Notes: generated by a model from the sequence alone, not told the origin. Numbered from the stretch's first letter, positions 1-8,275 are shown. The stretch: DNA of 22,059 nucleotides from CAZVJA01 sp964626885 (GCA_964626885.1 CAZVJA010000078.1:1-22059), one strand, 5' to 3'. Numbers and translations are program-made.

Positions 1-422
1 GATTTCAGGAAGCCGATCCGCTTCAGGTTGCCGAACAGGAACCGGCGGCTGACCAGCCCGCGATCGCGCCAGCGGTCGACTGTTTTCGTCGACACGTTAT
101 AACGCTCGCTGACGTCGGACACCGTCAGGACCGGCTCATTCACCTGGTCAATGGCGATGTCGGCACTGTCCGACAGGTCTTCCACGAAGCAACGCAGATC
201 ATGAATCGCCTCTTCGCCGGTGAGAACCAGATCCGGATACATCTCCGGACGATAGGCCGTGATCCGCTGACAGATCTCCTGGTACGGATACTTTTGGTCG
301 ACCTGGATTTCTTCCAGCAGGCGTTCAGCGCGCGCGATTTGCGCGAGCCGAGCATCACGCGGCGTAAACCGCATCTGCTGGTCGGCCAATTGCTTCATGA
401 CCGGGTTTGCATACTTCGACAT
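1..422 (-). CDS. Planctomycete-type sigma-70 family RNA polymerase sigma factor, N-terminal part (cut by window edge)
   Basis: The reading frame starts at ATG 420-422 (minus strand) and runs off the left edge after 140 codons. It begins MSKYANPVMKQLADQQMRF and ends in a helix-turn-helix with the core VSERYNVSTKTVDRWRDRG at about residues 108-126, followed by SRRFLFGNLKRIGF. From memory, this N-terminus with its MerR/excisionase-like helix-turn-helix is the start of a long planctomycete sigma factor whose regions 2-4 lie further on, outside this window. The role would be promoter recognition as an RNA polymerase subunit. A good Shine-Dalgarno (AAGGAAG, 431-437 on the complement) supports the start. 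The sigma core domains cannot be seen, so the family call rests on the N-terminus alone. The alternative is another helix-turn-helix regulator. Confidence 0.65.
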   Translation of the reverse strand, partial: MSKYANPVMKQLADQQMRFTPRDARLAQIARAERLLEEIQVDQKYPYQEICQRITAYRPEMYPDLVLTGEEAIHDLRCFVEDLSDSADIAIDQVNEPVLTVSDVSERYNVSTKTVDRWRDRGLVSRRFLFGNLKRIGFLK

Positions 423-522
423 TTTTGAACTTCCTTTCCCAGCCCGGTTTCCCTGCCCCGAACGGCTGTTCGTCTCAACTGGGGATTTCTTAAGAGACGC
501 CCAAATTTTGCCCGCCGAGATT

Positions 523-543
523 TGTGACCCCTCCCGGGTCACA
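523..543. repeat. Short inverted repeat in the sigma-factor leader
   Basis: TGTGACCC and GGGTCACA form an 8-bp perfect stem around a 5-base loop (CTCCC), about 100 bp upstream of the sigma-factor start. No T-run follows on either strand, so it is not a simple intrinsic terminator. It could be an operator or an mRNA-leader hairpin. Confidence 0.3.
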
Positions 544-583
544 CATTGAATACGCAGATCTTAGATGCAAAGGTGGCGAAAAA

Positions 584-599
584 AGTTCGCATGCGAACT
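584..599. promoter_or_regulatory. Perfect 16-bp palindrome, candidate operator
   Basis: AGTTCGCATGCGAACT is its own reverse complement. It lies in the A+T-rich gap 162 bp upstream of the sigma-factor start codon. Perfect palindromes of this length are typical of binding sites for dimeric regulators. It is not the Bacillus-type LexA box, whose half sites have the opposite order. No binding protein can be named. Confidence 0.35.
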
Positions 600-1083
600 A
601 ATTTTTCGAAAATAATTTGAACTTCTGTCCAGTTCCGTCTTGTGTCGGAAGCACTGAAGACAGGATTGAAAAAGTCGCAAGATATTAAATTCAAAATACT
701 TAAAGCGCATTCCGTATCGCTAAGCCATCGCTGATTCTGATCGAGGATGAATAGGCTCATTTTTCCCCTCTGAACTAATGACGCCAGAGTTCACCCTGAT
801 TTAACGCCCGAAAACCCGTTTCGGATCATTTTCCACCAGATAGCCGGCGTGCCCGCCTGAGCAGCAAGTTCCACGCTGTAGAAAAAACAAGGGGATCGTC
901 TTCCAAGTCACGTTCCTTCACTGGGATCTGGTGGTCGACATTTTGCCAGCTTGGGGCTGTCTGGAGCTAAGGTCGACTCGCACGACGAGCGCGGGATTTC
1001 GCGAAGTGCCCGATCGTCAGTGAACCGGGATCGTGCGAGAATCAGGCCGCTGCTCAGAATCCAGTCCGAGCCGAGACAGCACT

Positions 1084-1734
1084 TCAGGTGCGCAGCGATT
1101 CCTCGAGATGGAACATCGCGTTCATCGTGATCAGGCTCATCTTTCCTTGGTGAGAACGAATCAGGTTCACGCAGCCATTCCCCTGTTGCAGCTCGCGCGC
1201 TCGGTGAAGTTCCAGCCCGAGCATTCCGGCGACCAGGACTCGGTTCACCACATTATGTGCCACGACAACAATTACCTCTCCAGCATGCCGGTGGAGCAAC
1301 GCCTCCAGAGCCGGGCGGGCTCGCCGCAGCACATCACCATACGATTCCCCCCCCAGGTAGGGAACCTCTCCGGGATTGCGGTCGAACGCATGAAATGCGT
1401 CGGTATAGTCGCGTCGGATCGTCTCCCAATCCAGCCCTTCCCATTTCCCGACATTACACTCTCTTAACTCCGGCGCGGCTGAGACATCCACGCCATGCTG
1501 CTGGGCGATTCGCGTCGCGGTCTGCATGGCACGCAACAATGGGCTGGCATAGACGTGCCTTACTGGAAAGTTCGCCAGAAAGCTCGCGGCTCCTTCCGCT
1601 TGACGCCGGCCGGTCTCATTCAGCGGGAGGTCGATACCATCTCCTTGCAGGATGTACGGTCGACGAAGATTGGCGTCAGTCGCACCGTGACGCACAAGAA
1701 ACAATTGAGTTGCACCGTCAGCCGCAGCGTTCAT
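1084..1734 (-). CDS. Histidine phosphatase (phosphoglycerate mutase/CobC-like) family protein
   Basis: A 216-aa protein of the histidine phosphatase superfamily, which transfers phosphate through a phosphohistidine. The signature LFLVRHGATD places the nucleophile His at residue 16. Further family landmarks are SPLLRAMQTA (Arg68), the acid region RECNVGKWEG (about 91-100) and the second His in VVVAHNVVNR (His160). It has no signal peptide, so it is cytoplasmic. The frame is open upstream into the pdxA-like gene, but the extra residues are unlike the family. ATG 1732-1734 gives the normal N-terminus and lies 31 bp after the upstream stop, so co-transcription is likely. The substrate cannot be read from the sequence. 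Possibilities include a sugar phosphate or, from its neighbour, a vitamin B6-pathway phosphate, which is inference only. Confidence 0.85.
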   Translation of the reverse strand: MNAAADGATQLFLVRHGATDANLRRPYILQGDGIDLPLNETGRRQAEGAASFLANFPVRHVYASPLLRAMQTATRIAQQHGVDVSAAPELRECNVGKWEGLDWETIRRDYTDAFHAFDRNPGEVPYLGGESYGDVLRRARPALEALLHRHAGEVIVVVAHNVVNRVLVAGMLGLELHRARELQQGNGCVNLIRSHQGKMSLITMNAMFHLEESLRT

Positions 1735-1765
1735 CAGTCCATCCGTGTCTTCTATTGATGACCTA

Positions 1766-2842
1766 TCACACACACTTCGACGACTTGGCGAGGCTGCCGG
1801 AGTTCGCCAGCAATGCTGCGACGCGTACCGCTTCGAGCATTCCCTCTCCTCGCGCCCTCCCCTGCCAGGCGATGTCGAACGCCGTGCCATGACTGGGACT
1901 GGTCCGCACGATCGGGAGCCCGAGTGTCACATTCACCGCTCGATCGACCGCCACCAGCTTGATTGCGATGTGTCCCTGATCATGATACATCGCCGCGACA
2001 CCGTCGAACTCGCCCGCTACCGCGCGCCTCAACAGAGCATCGGCCGGCAGTGGGCCGGTTGCGTTGATCCCGTCGCGACGGGCCGACTCGATTGCGGGAG
2101 CAATCAGCCGGGATTCCTCATCGCCGAATAGCCCTTCTTCTCCCGCATGTGGATTGAGCGAGCAAACGCCGATGCGGGGTTGTGTACAGCCGACGCGCGG
2201 CAGAAAATCCGACAGGAGACCAATCGTGCCACGAATCGATTCCGTCGAAAGCAGCGACGGCACGCTGGCCAAGGAAGTGTGCAGCGTCACATGCACCACT
2301 CCCAATCCGTGCGGAGCGCGAACCGCGGGTCCAGGAGGGAGGTAGAGCATCATTGCGAAGGTTTTCACTCCGCAGGTTTCGGCCAGGATTTCGGTATGTC
2401 CTGGGTGACGAATTCCCGCGAGGTGCATCGCTTTTTTGCTGAGCGGCGCGGTTGTCACGCCGTCCACCTTCCCGTCCAGAGCCGCCCGAGCCGCCGCCAC
2501 GGTCCAGTCATACGCTGCTTCTCCCGCGCGCGAGTCGTTGCGGCCGGGAGCAACCTCCGCCAGCCCTGCCACGCCGGAAGGGTTCCAACAGAGCAGGTGA
2601 TCCTTCCGTACGATCTCTTCGGCGAATGCACCGGATGCCGACAGGGAATCGAGACCCTCCAGCTCCGTGACACGCAAAGAACTTCCGCACAGTTGCACCG
2701 CTCGTTCCAGCACGCCCGGATGACCGATCACCAATGGTCGGCAGAAGTCGTACAGCCGTAGGTCAACACAGGCGCGGACAATCACTTCCGGACCGATGCC
2801 GGCCACATCTCCCATCGTGATGGCAATGATCGGGCGGTGCAT
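1766..2842 (-). CDS. pdxA: PdxA-family 4-hydroxythreonine-4-phosphate dehydrogenase
   Basis: A 358-aa protein of usual PdxA length. PdxA is a cytoplasmic, metal-dependent, NAD-linked dehydrogenase that oxidises and decarboxylates 4-phosphohydroxy-L-threonine in pyridoxal phosphate synthesis. Visible motifs are the N-terminal ITMGDVAGIGPE, three metal-site His regions (GHTE His149, VTLHTS His188, YHDQG His287) and LNPHAGE at about 229-235. Near the C-terminus, LGLPIVRTSPSHGTAFDIA is the substrate and cofactor region. The start at ATG 2840-2842 follows GAGGA and matches the family N-terminus; a longer open frame to 2941 is not needed. YHDQGHI rather than YHDQGLP resembles the PdxA2 branch acting on D-threonate or D-erythronate 4-phosphate, so the true substrate is open. 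Confidence 0.9.
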   Translation of the reverse strand: MHRPIIAITMGDVAGIGPEVIVRACVDLRLYDFCRPLVIGHPGVLERAVQLCGSSLRVTELEGLDSLSASGAFAEEIVRKDHLLCWNPSGVAGLAEVAPGRNDSRAGEAAYDWTVAAARAALDGKVDGVTTAPLSKKAMHLAGIRHPGHTEILAETCGVKTFAMMLYLPPGPAVRAPHGLGVVHVTLHTSLASVPSLLSTESIRGTIGLLSDFLPRVGCTQPRIGVCSLNPHAGEEGLFGDEESRLIAPAIESARRDGINATGPLPADALLRRAVAGEFDGVAAMYHDQGHIAIKLVAVDRAVNVTLGLPIVRTSPSHGTAFDIAWQGRARGEGMLEAVRVAALLANSGSLAKSSKCV

Positions 2843-2933
2843 ATTCCTCGGCAACCTTGAGCGTTGTCGGAATGCAATCTGGTGCCGAACTCGATTTCGT
2901 CGATCAGGATTCAGCGGCGATTGTGCGCGGGCC

Positions 2934-3491
2934 TCATCCATTCAGCATGGAGTCAAAACATTCTAGTTCGGTGAATCGTGTTCCCTGTTGATCTTTGGCG
3001 GAGAGAACCGGCTTCCCTTTGAGCGGCCACTCGATTCCAACATCGGGATCATTCCACAATAGCGTTCGCTCGTGTTGCGGATGGTAATAGTCGGTGCACT
3101 TGTAAAACATGTCCGCGCTCTCGCTCAGGACGCAAAACCCGTGAGCGAATCCGGGGGGAACATAAAGTTGGCGGTGGTTCGCCTCGCTCAAGACAACTCC
3201 GGCCCACTTGCCGAAGTGAGTTGATCCGCGACGCAAATCGACCGCCACGTCGAAAATCTCCCCGCGCAGTACCTGCACCAATTTTCCCTGCGGATGCCGG
3301 ATCTGAAAATGGAGGCCCCGCAACGTTCCTCCGCAGGAACGGGAGAAATTGTCTTGGACGAATTCCGAGGCGATCCCCGCTTCCCGATATCGATTTTTCT
3401 CGTAAGTTTCCTTGAAGAACCCCCGTGAATCCGCGAAGACGCGTGGCTCAACAATCAGCACCCCAGGGAGATCCGTTTCCAGAACCTGCAT
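2934..3491 (-). CDS. rfbC: dTDP-4-dehydrorhamnose 3,5-epimerase (RmlC/RfbC)
   Basis: A 185-aa cupin-fold epimerase of normal length. RmlC converts dTDP-4-dehydro-6-deoxyglucose to the L-lyxo-hexulose form, the third step of dTDP-L-rhamnose synthesis for cell-surface polysaccharide. The motif order is complete: the N-terminus VLETDLPGVLIVEPRVF, RGFFKETY, the catalytic His in TLRGLHFQ (His61), HPQGKLVQVLRGEIFDV (Lys70), PPGFAHGF (about 112-119) and the Tyr-containing YKCTDYYHP (Tyr130, about 130-138). ATG 3489-3491 gives the standard N-terminus; a GTG two codons earlier is also possible. The other three rhamnose genes are not in the window. The gene precedes pdxA by 91 bp on the same strand, so co-transcription is possible. 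Confidence 0.92.
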   Translation of the reverse strand: MQVLETDLPGVLIVEPRVFADSRGFFKETYEKNRYREAGIASEFVQDNFSRSCGGTLRGLHFQIRHPQGKLVQVLRGEIFDVAVDLRRGSTHFGKWAGVVLSEANHRQLYVPPGFAHGFCVLSESADMFYKCTDYYHPQHERTLLWNDPDVGIEWPLKGKPVLSAKDQQGTRFTELECFDSMLNG

Positions 3492-3680
3492 TCCCACGCC
3501 CCATATTCAGCTGAGGGGGCCCCCCGCCCAGCCCTTAAAAATACCTGAAGCGGCATTCCGCCATTGGAAGTCATTATTTTTCCAGGGAAAATGAGCATAA
3601 CGGCTCCCCCGGCGGCTCGACAATCGCAGGCAAACTCCCGCTTGTCAATCCCCTCAACCGTGACGTATCGTGGTATATTG

Positions 3681-4877
3681 ATGCGAAATCAGACTCCAAT
3701 TCTCCGGTCGCCGGAAATGCCCGCCGCCGTTGAGCCGCTGCAGCAGGGAACCTGCTCCCCGCAATTGCATGCACAGCAATTGCCCGCTGGGGGTGTTTCG
3801 ATCGCTCGAGGAGTGCTTTCCCGACGAATCCGGCTTGAGTTGGTGCATTGCTTCGGTCTTGCCCTGCTGCTCATGCTGCTGCAGCAATTCACAACCGCGG
3901 ACGAACAACAGCATTCAGCCGCCAGGAAGCCAACGGCTTCCGGGACTGCCAGCAAGCCAAAGCAAGTTACCAGTTCCGTCCAACGTTCATTGAATAAACC
4001 CGCTCCCGAAGGAACGGCGGATCTGCGGGCGCTCGAAACGCAAGTTCGGCAAGTCGTCGACCGGCTGATTGCCGCGACGGTCTCTGTTCAACTCGGTTCG
4101 ACACAGGGGAGCGGCGTTATTGTAACGCGTGATGGTTACGTGCTGACTGCGGCGCACGTCATCGGTGCACCGGGACGCGACGTCTCGGTTGTTCTCGCCG
4201 ACGGTCGACGTGTCGAAGCCAAGTCGCTGGGACTGAACTCGAATTCTGATGCTGGCCTGCTGAAGATCAGCGACGTCGGCGAATTCCCGTTTGTCGAAAT
4301 GAGCAACCTGAACGACTTGAAAGTCGGCGATTGGTGCCTCGCGTTGGGACACCCTGGGGGCTATGAATCAGGGCGTCCTCCGGTCGTACGCATGGGTCGA
4401 ATCGTCAATATCCGGGAATTAGTGCTGCAGACCGATTGCACGCTGGTCGGCGGCGATTCCGGTGGCCCGTTGTTCGATCTCGACGGACATGTCATAGGAG
4501 TGCACAGCCGGATCGGTGCTCCCACAACACTCAACCTGCACGTACCGATGCGGGCCTTCACCAACAACTGGGAACGGTTCGTTCATTCGGAACATATCGA
4601 CGCATCGAGCAGCGCCCAACGTGCGCTGTTGGGGATCGACGGTCAGGATGATCCGCAAGGAGCGCGGGTAACAGCAGTCTTTCCGAAATGGCCGGCCGAT
4701 GTGGCGGGGCTGAAAACCGGCGACATCGTGACGAAAATCGACGGCTCAGCCATACACAATTTTGCGGAACTCAAAAAGATTCTCGGGGGAAAGCAGCCCG
4801 GCGAAACTGTGAAGATCGGATTTCGTCGAGGTGAAGAGTCACTGGAACGACCGGCGGTTCTGGTGGGATTGCCATAA
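3681..4877 (+). CDS. Exported trypsin-like serine protease with PDZ domain (Deg/HtrA type)
   Basis: A 398-aa protein, counted from ATG 3681. A hydrophobic segment at about 52-70 after basic residues (SRRIRLELVHCFGLALLLML) acts as a late signal peptide or anchor, then comes a polar linker to about 110. The protease domain (about 115-305) has a full triad: LTAAHV (His159), NSDAGLL (Asp190) and GGDSGGPL (Ser260). One C-terminal PDZ domain (about 316-398) includes PADVAGLKTGDIVTKIDG. The expected role is proteolysis or quality control of exported proteins. The start is uncertain: the frame is open from 3564, no strong ribosome site precedes 3681, and ATG 3717 is an alternative. It lies 23 bp before a second trypsin/PDZ-related gene, so the two are likely co-transcribed. 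Confidence 0.88.
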   Translation: MRNQTPILRSPEMPAAVEPLQQGTCSPQLHAQQLPAGGVSIARGVLSRRIRLELVHCFGLALLLMLLQQFTTADEQQHSAARKPTASGTASKPKQVTSSVQRSLNKPAPEGTADLRALETQVRQVVDRLIAATVSVQLGSTQGSGVIVTRDGYVLTAAHVIGAPGRDVSVVLADGRRVEAKSLGLNSNSDAGLLKISDVGEFPFVEMSNLNDLKVGDWCLALGHPGGYESGRPPVVRMGRIVNIRELVLQTDCTLVGGDSGGPLFDLDGHVIGVHSRIGAPTTLNLHVPMRAFTNNWERFVHSEHIDASSSAQRALLGIDGQDDPQGARVTAVFPKWPADVAGLKTGDIVTKIDGSAIHNFAELKKILGGKQPGETVKIGFRRGEESLERPAVLVGLP

Positions 4878-4900
4878 CAGGGCCCAGAGGAGCAGTTCTT

Positions 4901-6004
4901 TTGGTCACAACACTTCCGACGAGTTTAGTAAAAGCCATGAAGCGGCGAGCAATACACGCCTTGTTGGGAATGCTGGTGCTTCTCGCTGGGGTGCCGTTTG
5001 TGCATGCGGCCGAGCCCCGGCTGCCGCGCGACCAATATAAAAACGGTCAGGAGGTGCGTGCGGCTTATCGAAAGATCGTAGCCACCGCCAGCCAAGCAAC
5101 CGTGCATCTCAGCTGCGACGGCCGGAATGTCGCACTTGGAGCGATTATCGACGCGAATGGCGGCGTGCTGACCAAGGCGAGTCAATTGTCCGGAACGATT
5201 CTCTGCAAATTACACGATGGACGCGAGTTTGACGCCCGCATCATCGGTGTCCACGAAAAGTTGGACCTCGCCTATTTGAAGATTGACGCAACCGATTTAC
5301 CGACCGTTGTCTGGGAACAAGGAGCACCTCCAGCCGTAGGACAAATGCTTGCCACTCCGGGGATGGAAGACATCCCGATTGCGGTAGGAGTCGTATCGGT
5401 GCCGCGCCGCCGTCTGCCGGAACAGCGAGGGATGTTGGGCATTACCACGGAAGAGCTCAAGGATGGCAAGTCCGGCGCGCGAATCATGCGTGTACTTCCC
5501 AAAAGCGGCGCGGAAGAGGCAGGGCTCCAGATCGGAGATGTGATTCAAAACGTCGGCGGCGCGGAGGTGAAGAATATCGACGAGGTGGCGGATTCCATCG
5601 GCAAGCACGAACCGGGTGAGATGATTGAACTCAAAGTGGTGCGCGGCGACGAGAAGTTAACGGTCCGTGCGACGCTGGGGTATCCGACTCCCGACCTCGT
5701 CACCCGGGGGGGATTCATGAATCATTTGGGAGGACGATTAAGCCGGCGACGAACCGGATTTCCTCCCATCATACAACACGATACGGTGCTCTCCCCGGAG
5801 GAGTGCGGTGGTCCTTTGGTTTCACTCTCCGGAAATGTCGTGGGGCTTAACATTGCGCGAGCCGGTAGAACCGAATCGTACGCGCTGCCCCCCGATTCGT
5901 TTCTTCCAGTGCTCGAGGATCTCCGTTCCGGACGATTGGCCCCGGCGAAGAAAGACGAGGGCTCGGCATCCAGCCCTGCTCCTCCGCCGGTCGCGGAAAA
6001 GTAG
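4901..6004 (+). CDS. Exported trypsin-fold pseudoprotease with a PDZ domain inserted in the protease fold
   Basis: A 367-aa protein with a signal peptide (about 14-36, ending FVHAA). The first half of a trypsin fold is seen at about 55-165, with GGVLTKASQL where GYVLTAAHVI is normal, so the catalytic His is Ser94. Asp122 in EKLDLAYLKI is kept. A complete PDZ domain follows (about 176-262, GMLGITTEE to RATLGYP). Only after it comes the second trypsin motif, SPEECGGPLVSLSGNVVGLN, where the nucleophile Ser is Cys302. The PDZ is thus placed between the Asp and Ser motifs rather than at the end. The start TTG 4901 is chosen for its upstream AGAGGAG (4885-4891); ATG 4937 has no ribosome site. Likely inactive as a serine protease and perhaps a partner or regulator of the preceding protease. 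Confidence 0.85.
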   Translation: MVTTLPTSLVKAMKRRAIHALLGMLVLLAGVPFVHAAEPRLPRDQYKNGQEVRAAYRKIVATASQATVHLSCDGRNVALGAIIDANGGVLTKASQLSGTILCKLHDGREFDARIIGVHEKLDLAYLKIDATDLPTVVWEQGAPPAVGQMLATPGMEDIPIAVGVVSVPRRRLPEQRGMLGITTEELKDGKSGARIMRVLPKSGAEEAGLQIGDVIQNVGGAEVKNIDEVADSIGKHEPGEMIELKVVRGDEKLTVRATLGYPTPDLVTRGGFMNHLGGRLSRRRTGFPPIIQHDTVLSPEECGGPLVSLSGNVVGLNIARAGRTESYALPPDSFLPVLEDLRSGRLAPAKKDEGSASSPAPPPVAEK

Positions 6005-6305
6005 TTGAGACGCGCTCATCATCCTCGCGTCTGGAAGAGCGCGAACCTCGATTCCAAGCGTTGCGGCAATGCACAGCGTATGGCGAACCGCGTCGAGTTT
6101 TTGGATTCGGCAAAGTTTGTCGCCCGCCGAATCTGGCATTTTCCATTTGTAACAGGCAGCCAAACGCGGATTTGCAGACCTACCCGACCGAAAGGGACGT
6201 AGTTCTTGATCGGGGCGCAAGGATCGGTAGACTCTACGGTACGGAAGCCTTTCTGGAACGGATGTCCTACATCGCAATCCCATCTCGGTGAAGTGCGTGT
6301 AAGCC
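6005..6305. other. Intergenic region, nothing recognised
   Basis: About 300 bases separate the protease pair from the CHAD gene. Open frames here on both strands are short, overlap each other and have no ribosome site or motif. I saw no hairpin plus T-run terminator and no clear promoter. Confidence 0.4.
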
Positions 6306-7238
6306 ATGACAACGGCCCCTGCCGGCAAATGGATCGAGGATGTCGCCGGCGATGACAAGATCACTCGTGCAGCGAGAAAGACGCTGGCGGCTCGATTGGG
6401 AACCGTCGAAAAATGCCTCGCCCGGTCCACCCGGAAGTCGCATCTCGATACGGCGCGAGTGCATCTGTTGCGTGTCTCCTCCCGTCGCGCGGCGGAAGCG
6501 CTTTGGCTTTACGAAGATTTCATACCGCCCCGGCGTGCCGAGTGGATCAACAAACAGATCAAGCGGCTGCGCAAATCCGCCGGACCAGCGCGCGACAGTG
6601 ACGTGTTGAGCGCGCTACTCCAATCACACTCGCCTCCGGCCTGTCCCGTTTTCTTGCTCGACGAGCTGCGCGACAGGCGCGTTGAGGGAGAAAAGCAGAT
6701 TGCGGTCGAATATCGACGGCTGCGGAAAAAGGGACGATTCCGCCGTCGCGCCCGCGGACTCGTCGACCGCATTCGCCCGCGCGGCGAGCAACCCGACCAT
6801 CAGGAGAAACCGTGCTTTCATGATTGGGCGGGTACCAAGTTGCGTGACTGCGTTCAGAGGTTCTTCGATGCCTCTCCCGCCGCGAATTGCGACCTCGATG
6901 CGCTGCATGCCTTTCGCATCCGCACCAAAAAGTTGCGGTACACGATGGAACTCCTCGGCCCGGCGTTTCCGCAAGAATTCCGCACGACGCTCTATCCCAT
7001 CGTCGAAACCTTGCAGAACAAGCTGGGAGAAATCAACGATTGCCGCAACGTCTGCGAGTACCTAAACCAGCGTCTGCAGCAGACCTTCCCGGCGGAATAC
7101 ACGGAGCAGTTGCGCGCGTTGCTCGAAGCCTGGCAGACGCGTCTGGAGTGCGCACGCACCGAGTTTTTCGCCTGGTGGACGCTCCCGCAGTCAAATGCGA
7201 TCGGCGATGCCTTCGAGGAAATGCTCGCGGACCGTTAG
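6306..7238 (+). CDS. CHAD domain-containing protein
   Basis: A 310-aa all-helical, strongly basic protein. CHAD (conserved histidine alpha-helical domain) proteins bind inorganic polyphosphate, and some associate with polyphosphate granules. The two family halves are seen: ARVHLLRVSSRRAAEALWLY at about 50-69 with RDSDVL at about 96-101, then DALHAFRIRTKKLRYTMELL with NKLGEINDCRN in the second half. The conserved His and Arg/Lys residues of both halves are present. No CYTH phosphatase domain is attached and no polyphosphate kinase gene is nearby. Start ATG 6306 has only a weak ribosome site but gives a sensible N-terminus. The role in polyphosphate binding follows from the family, not from context. 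Confidence 0.85.
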   Translation: MTTAPAGKWIEDVAGDDKITRAARKTLAARLGTVEKCLARSTRKSHLDTARVHLLRVSSRRAAEALWLYEDFIPPRRAEWINKQIKRLRKSAGPARDSDVLSALLQSHSPPACPVFLLDELRDRRVEGEKQIAVEYRRLRKKGRFRRRARGLVDRIRPRGEQPDHQEKPCFHDWAGTKLRDCVQRFFDASPAANCDLDALHAFRIRTKKLRYTMELLGPAFPQEFRTTLYPIVETLQNKLGEINDCRNVCEYLNQRLQQTFPAEYTEQLRALLEAWQTRLECARTEFFAWWTLPQSNAIGDAFEEMLADR

Positions 7239-7395
7239 GCAACCGGAACGCCGATCGGCTACACTGGGCGGCGGAATGTCGCACGACTGAGGAGAGCGCG
7301 ACGTACGAATCTTCAGCCAAGCCCTGATCTCGAAGGCGGAATGGTTGATCGCGATTGCAGCCAGTGCATTTCGGGGCGTAGTGGTTATTTCGTGC

Positions 7396-7423
7396 TTGAC
7401 GAATTCTTCAACTCGGTCATAAC
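7396..7423 (+). promoter_or_regulatory. Candidate sigma-70 promoter for the NYN gene
   Basis: TTGACG (7396-7401) and CATAAC (7418-7423) are separated by 16 bp, about 75 bp before the NYN start codon. The -35 match is good and the -10 match is moderate. Confidence 0.35.
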
Positions 7424-7495
7424 GTCATTCTTCTACTGCGACCGTCCGGTACTTTCCGATATTCCACTGTTTCAAGAACTCTCCCGGGAGCATTC

Positions 7496-8275
7496 ATGTC
7501 CGACGAGCCCCTGATCGCCGTCTTTGTCGATTACGAGAACCTGGCCATCGGGGTGCGAGACGTCAAGGACAACCGCTCGGGCGAGTTTCAGATCGGCTTG
7601 ATCTTGAAGCGACTCCTCGAAAAAGGTCGTATCGTTTATAAGCGGGCATACTGCGATTGGAGTCACTACCGCAACGCCGTCCGTGAGTTCCACTCCCAGG
7701 GAATCGAGCTGATCGACATCCCTCAAAGCAAGGTTAGCGGCAAGAACAGCGCCGACATTCGCATGGTCGTCGATGCCCTGGATCTCTGTTATGCCAAGAA
7801 CCACATCGATATCTTCGCGCTCCTCTCTGGTGACAGCGATTTTTCCCCGCTGGTTTCCAAACTGAAAGAAAACGACAAGCGGGTTATCGGCTGCGGCGTG
7901 AAACGCTCAACATCCGACCTGTTGATCGCCGGTTGCGATGAGTTTATCTACTACGACGATCTGATTCGCACCGCACGCGCGCCGAAACCAGTCCCCAAGA
8001 AAGGTAAGACAACCGCCGACTCTGAAGGGGACAAAAAGCAAGAAGCGATGGATCGGCTGCTCGAAATCATCCGCTCGCTGGAAGTCGACTACGATCCGCT
8101 CTGGGGATCGATGATCAAGCAGACCATTCGCCGCGTTTATCCGGGGTTCAACGAAACCTATTACGGCTACCGCACCTTCTCCGATTTGCTCGAAGCCGTC
8201 GAGGATGAAGGAGCCATCGAGCTCGAATACGACGAGAGTAAGGGAAATTACCGGGTCCAATTGAAGAAAGAATAG
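7496..8275 (+). CDS. NYN (PIN-like) domain protein with C-terminal OST-HTH/LOTUS domain
   Basis: A 259-aa soluble protein. Residues 1-160 form a NYN domain of the PIN-like nuclease fold, with acidic metal-site residues Asp12 (AVFVDYENL), Asp87 (KNSADIRMVVDAL), Asp93, and Asp113/Asp115 (LLSGDSDFSPLV). A Lys/Pro-rich linker (162-180) leads to a winged-helix OST-HTH (LOTUS) domain at about 182-258, including DPLWGSMIKQTIRRVYPGFN and YRTFSDLLEA. NYN plus OST-HTH proteins are predicted RNA-binding ribonucleases or RNA-processing factors. All expected acidic residues are present, so activity is plausible. ATG 7496 follows GGGAG at good spacing. It stands apart from its neighbours, with a promoter candidate 75 bp upstream. 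Confidence 0.88.
   Translation: MSDEPLIAVFVDYENLAIGVRDVKDNRSGEFQIGLILKRLLEKGRIVYKRAYCDWSHYRNAVREFHSQGIELIDIPQSKVSGKNSADIRMVVDALDLCYAKNHIDIFALLSGDSDFSPLVSKLKENDKRVIGCGVKRSTSDLLIAGCDEFIYYDDLIRTARAPKPVPKKGKTTADSEGDKKQEAMDRLLEIIRSLEVDYDPLWGSMIKQTIRRVYPGFNETYYGYRTFSDLLEAVEDEGAIELEYDESKGNYRVQLKKE

Larger units (their letters stand above)
423..1083. other. Long intergenic region with A+T-rich stretch
   Basis: There is no convincing gene in these 660 bases. Roughly 545-770 is clearly richer in A+T than the flanking genes. It holds a perfect 16-bp palindrome (584-599) and an 8-bp-stem hairpin (523-543), both on the upstream side of the sigma-factor gene. A 73-codon minus-strand ORF (539-760) has a purine-rich stretch (GAGGGG) just before its ATG, but its protein has no recognisable motif and an unremarkable composition, so I do not call it a gene. 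I see nothing identifiable in 770-1083. Confidence 0.5.

Noticed and set aside
539..760. 73-codon minus-strand ORF in the A+T-rich gap, with GAGGGG before its ATG
   Set aside because: No motif, no plausible domain, and it lies across the palindrome and hairpin; the region looks regulatory.
1735..1890. N-terminal extension of the histidine phosphatase
   Set aside because: It overlaps the end of the PdxA-family gene and has an Arg/Ser-rich composition unlike the family; ATG 1734 fits.
3642..3679. TTGTCA and TATATT before the first protease gene as a promoter
   Set aside because: The spacing is 26 bp, too long for a sigma-70 promoter.
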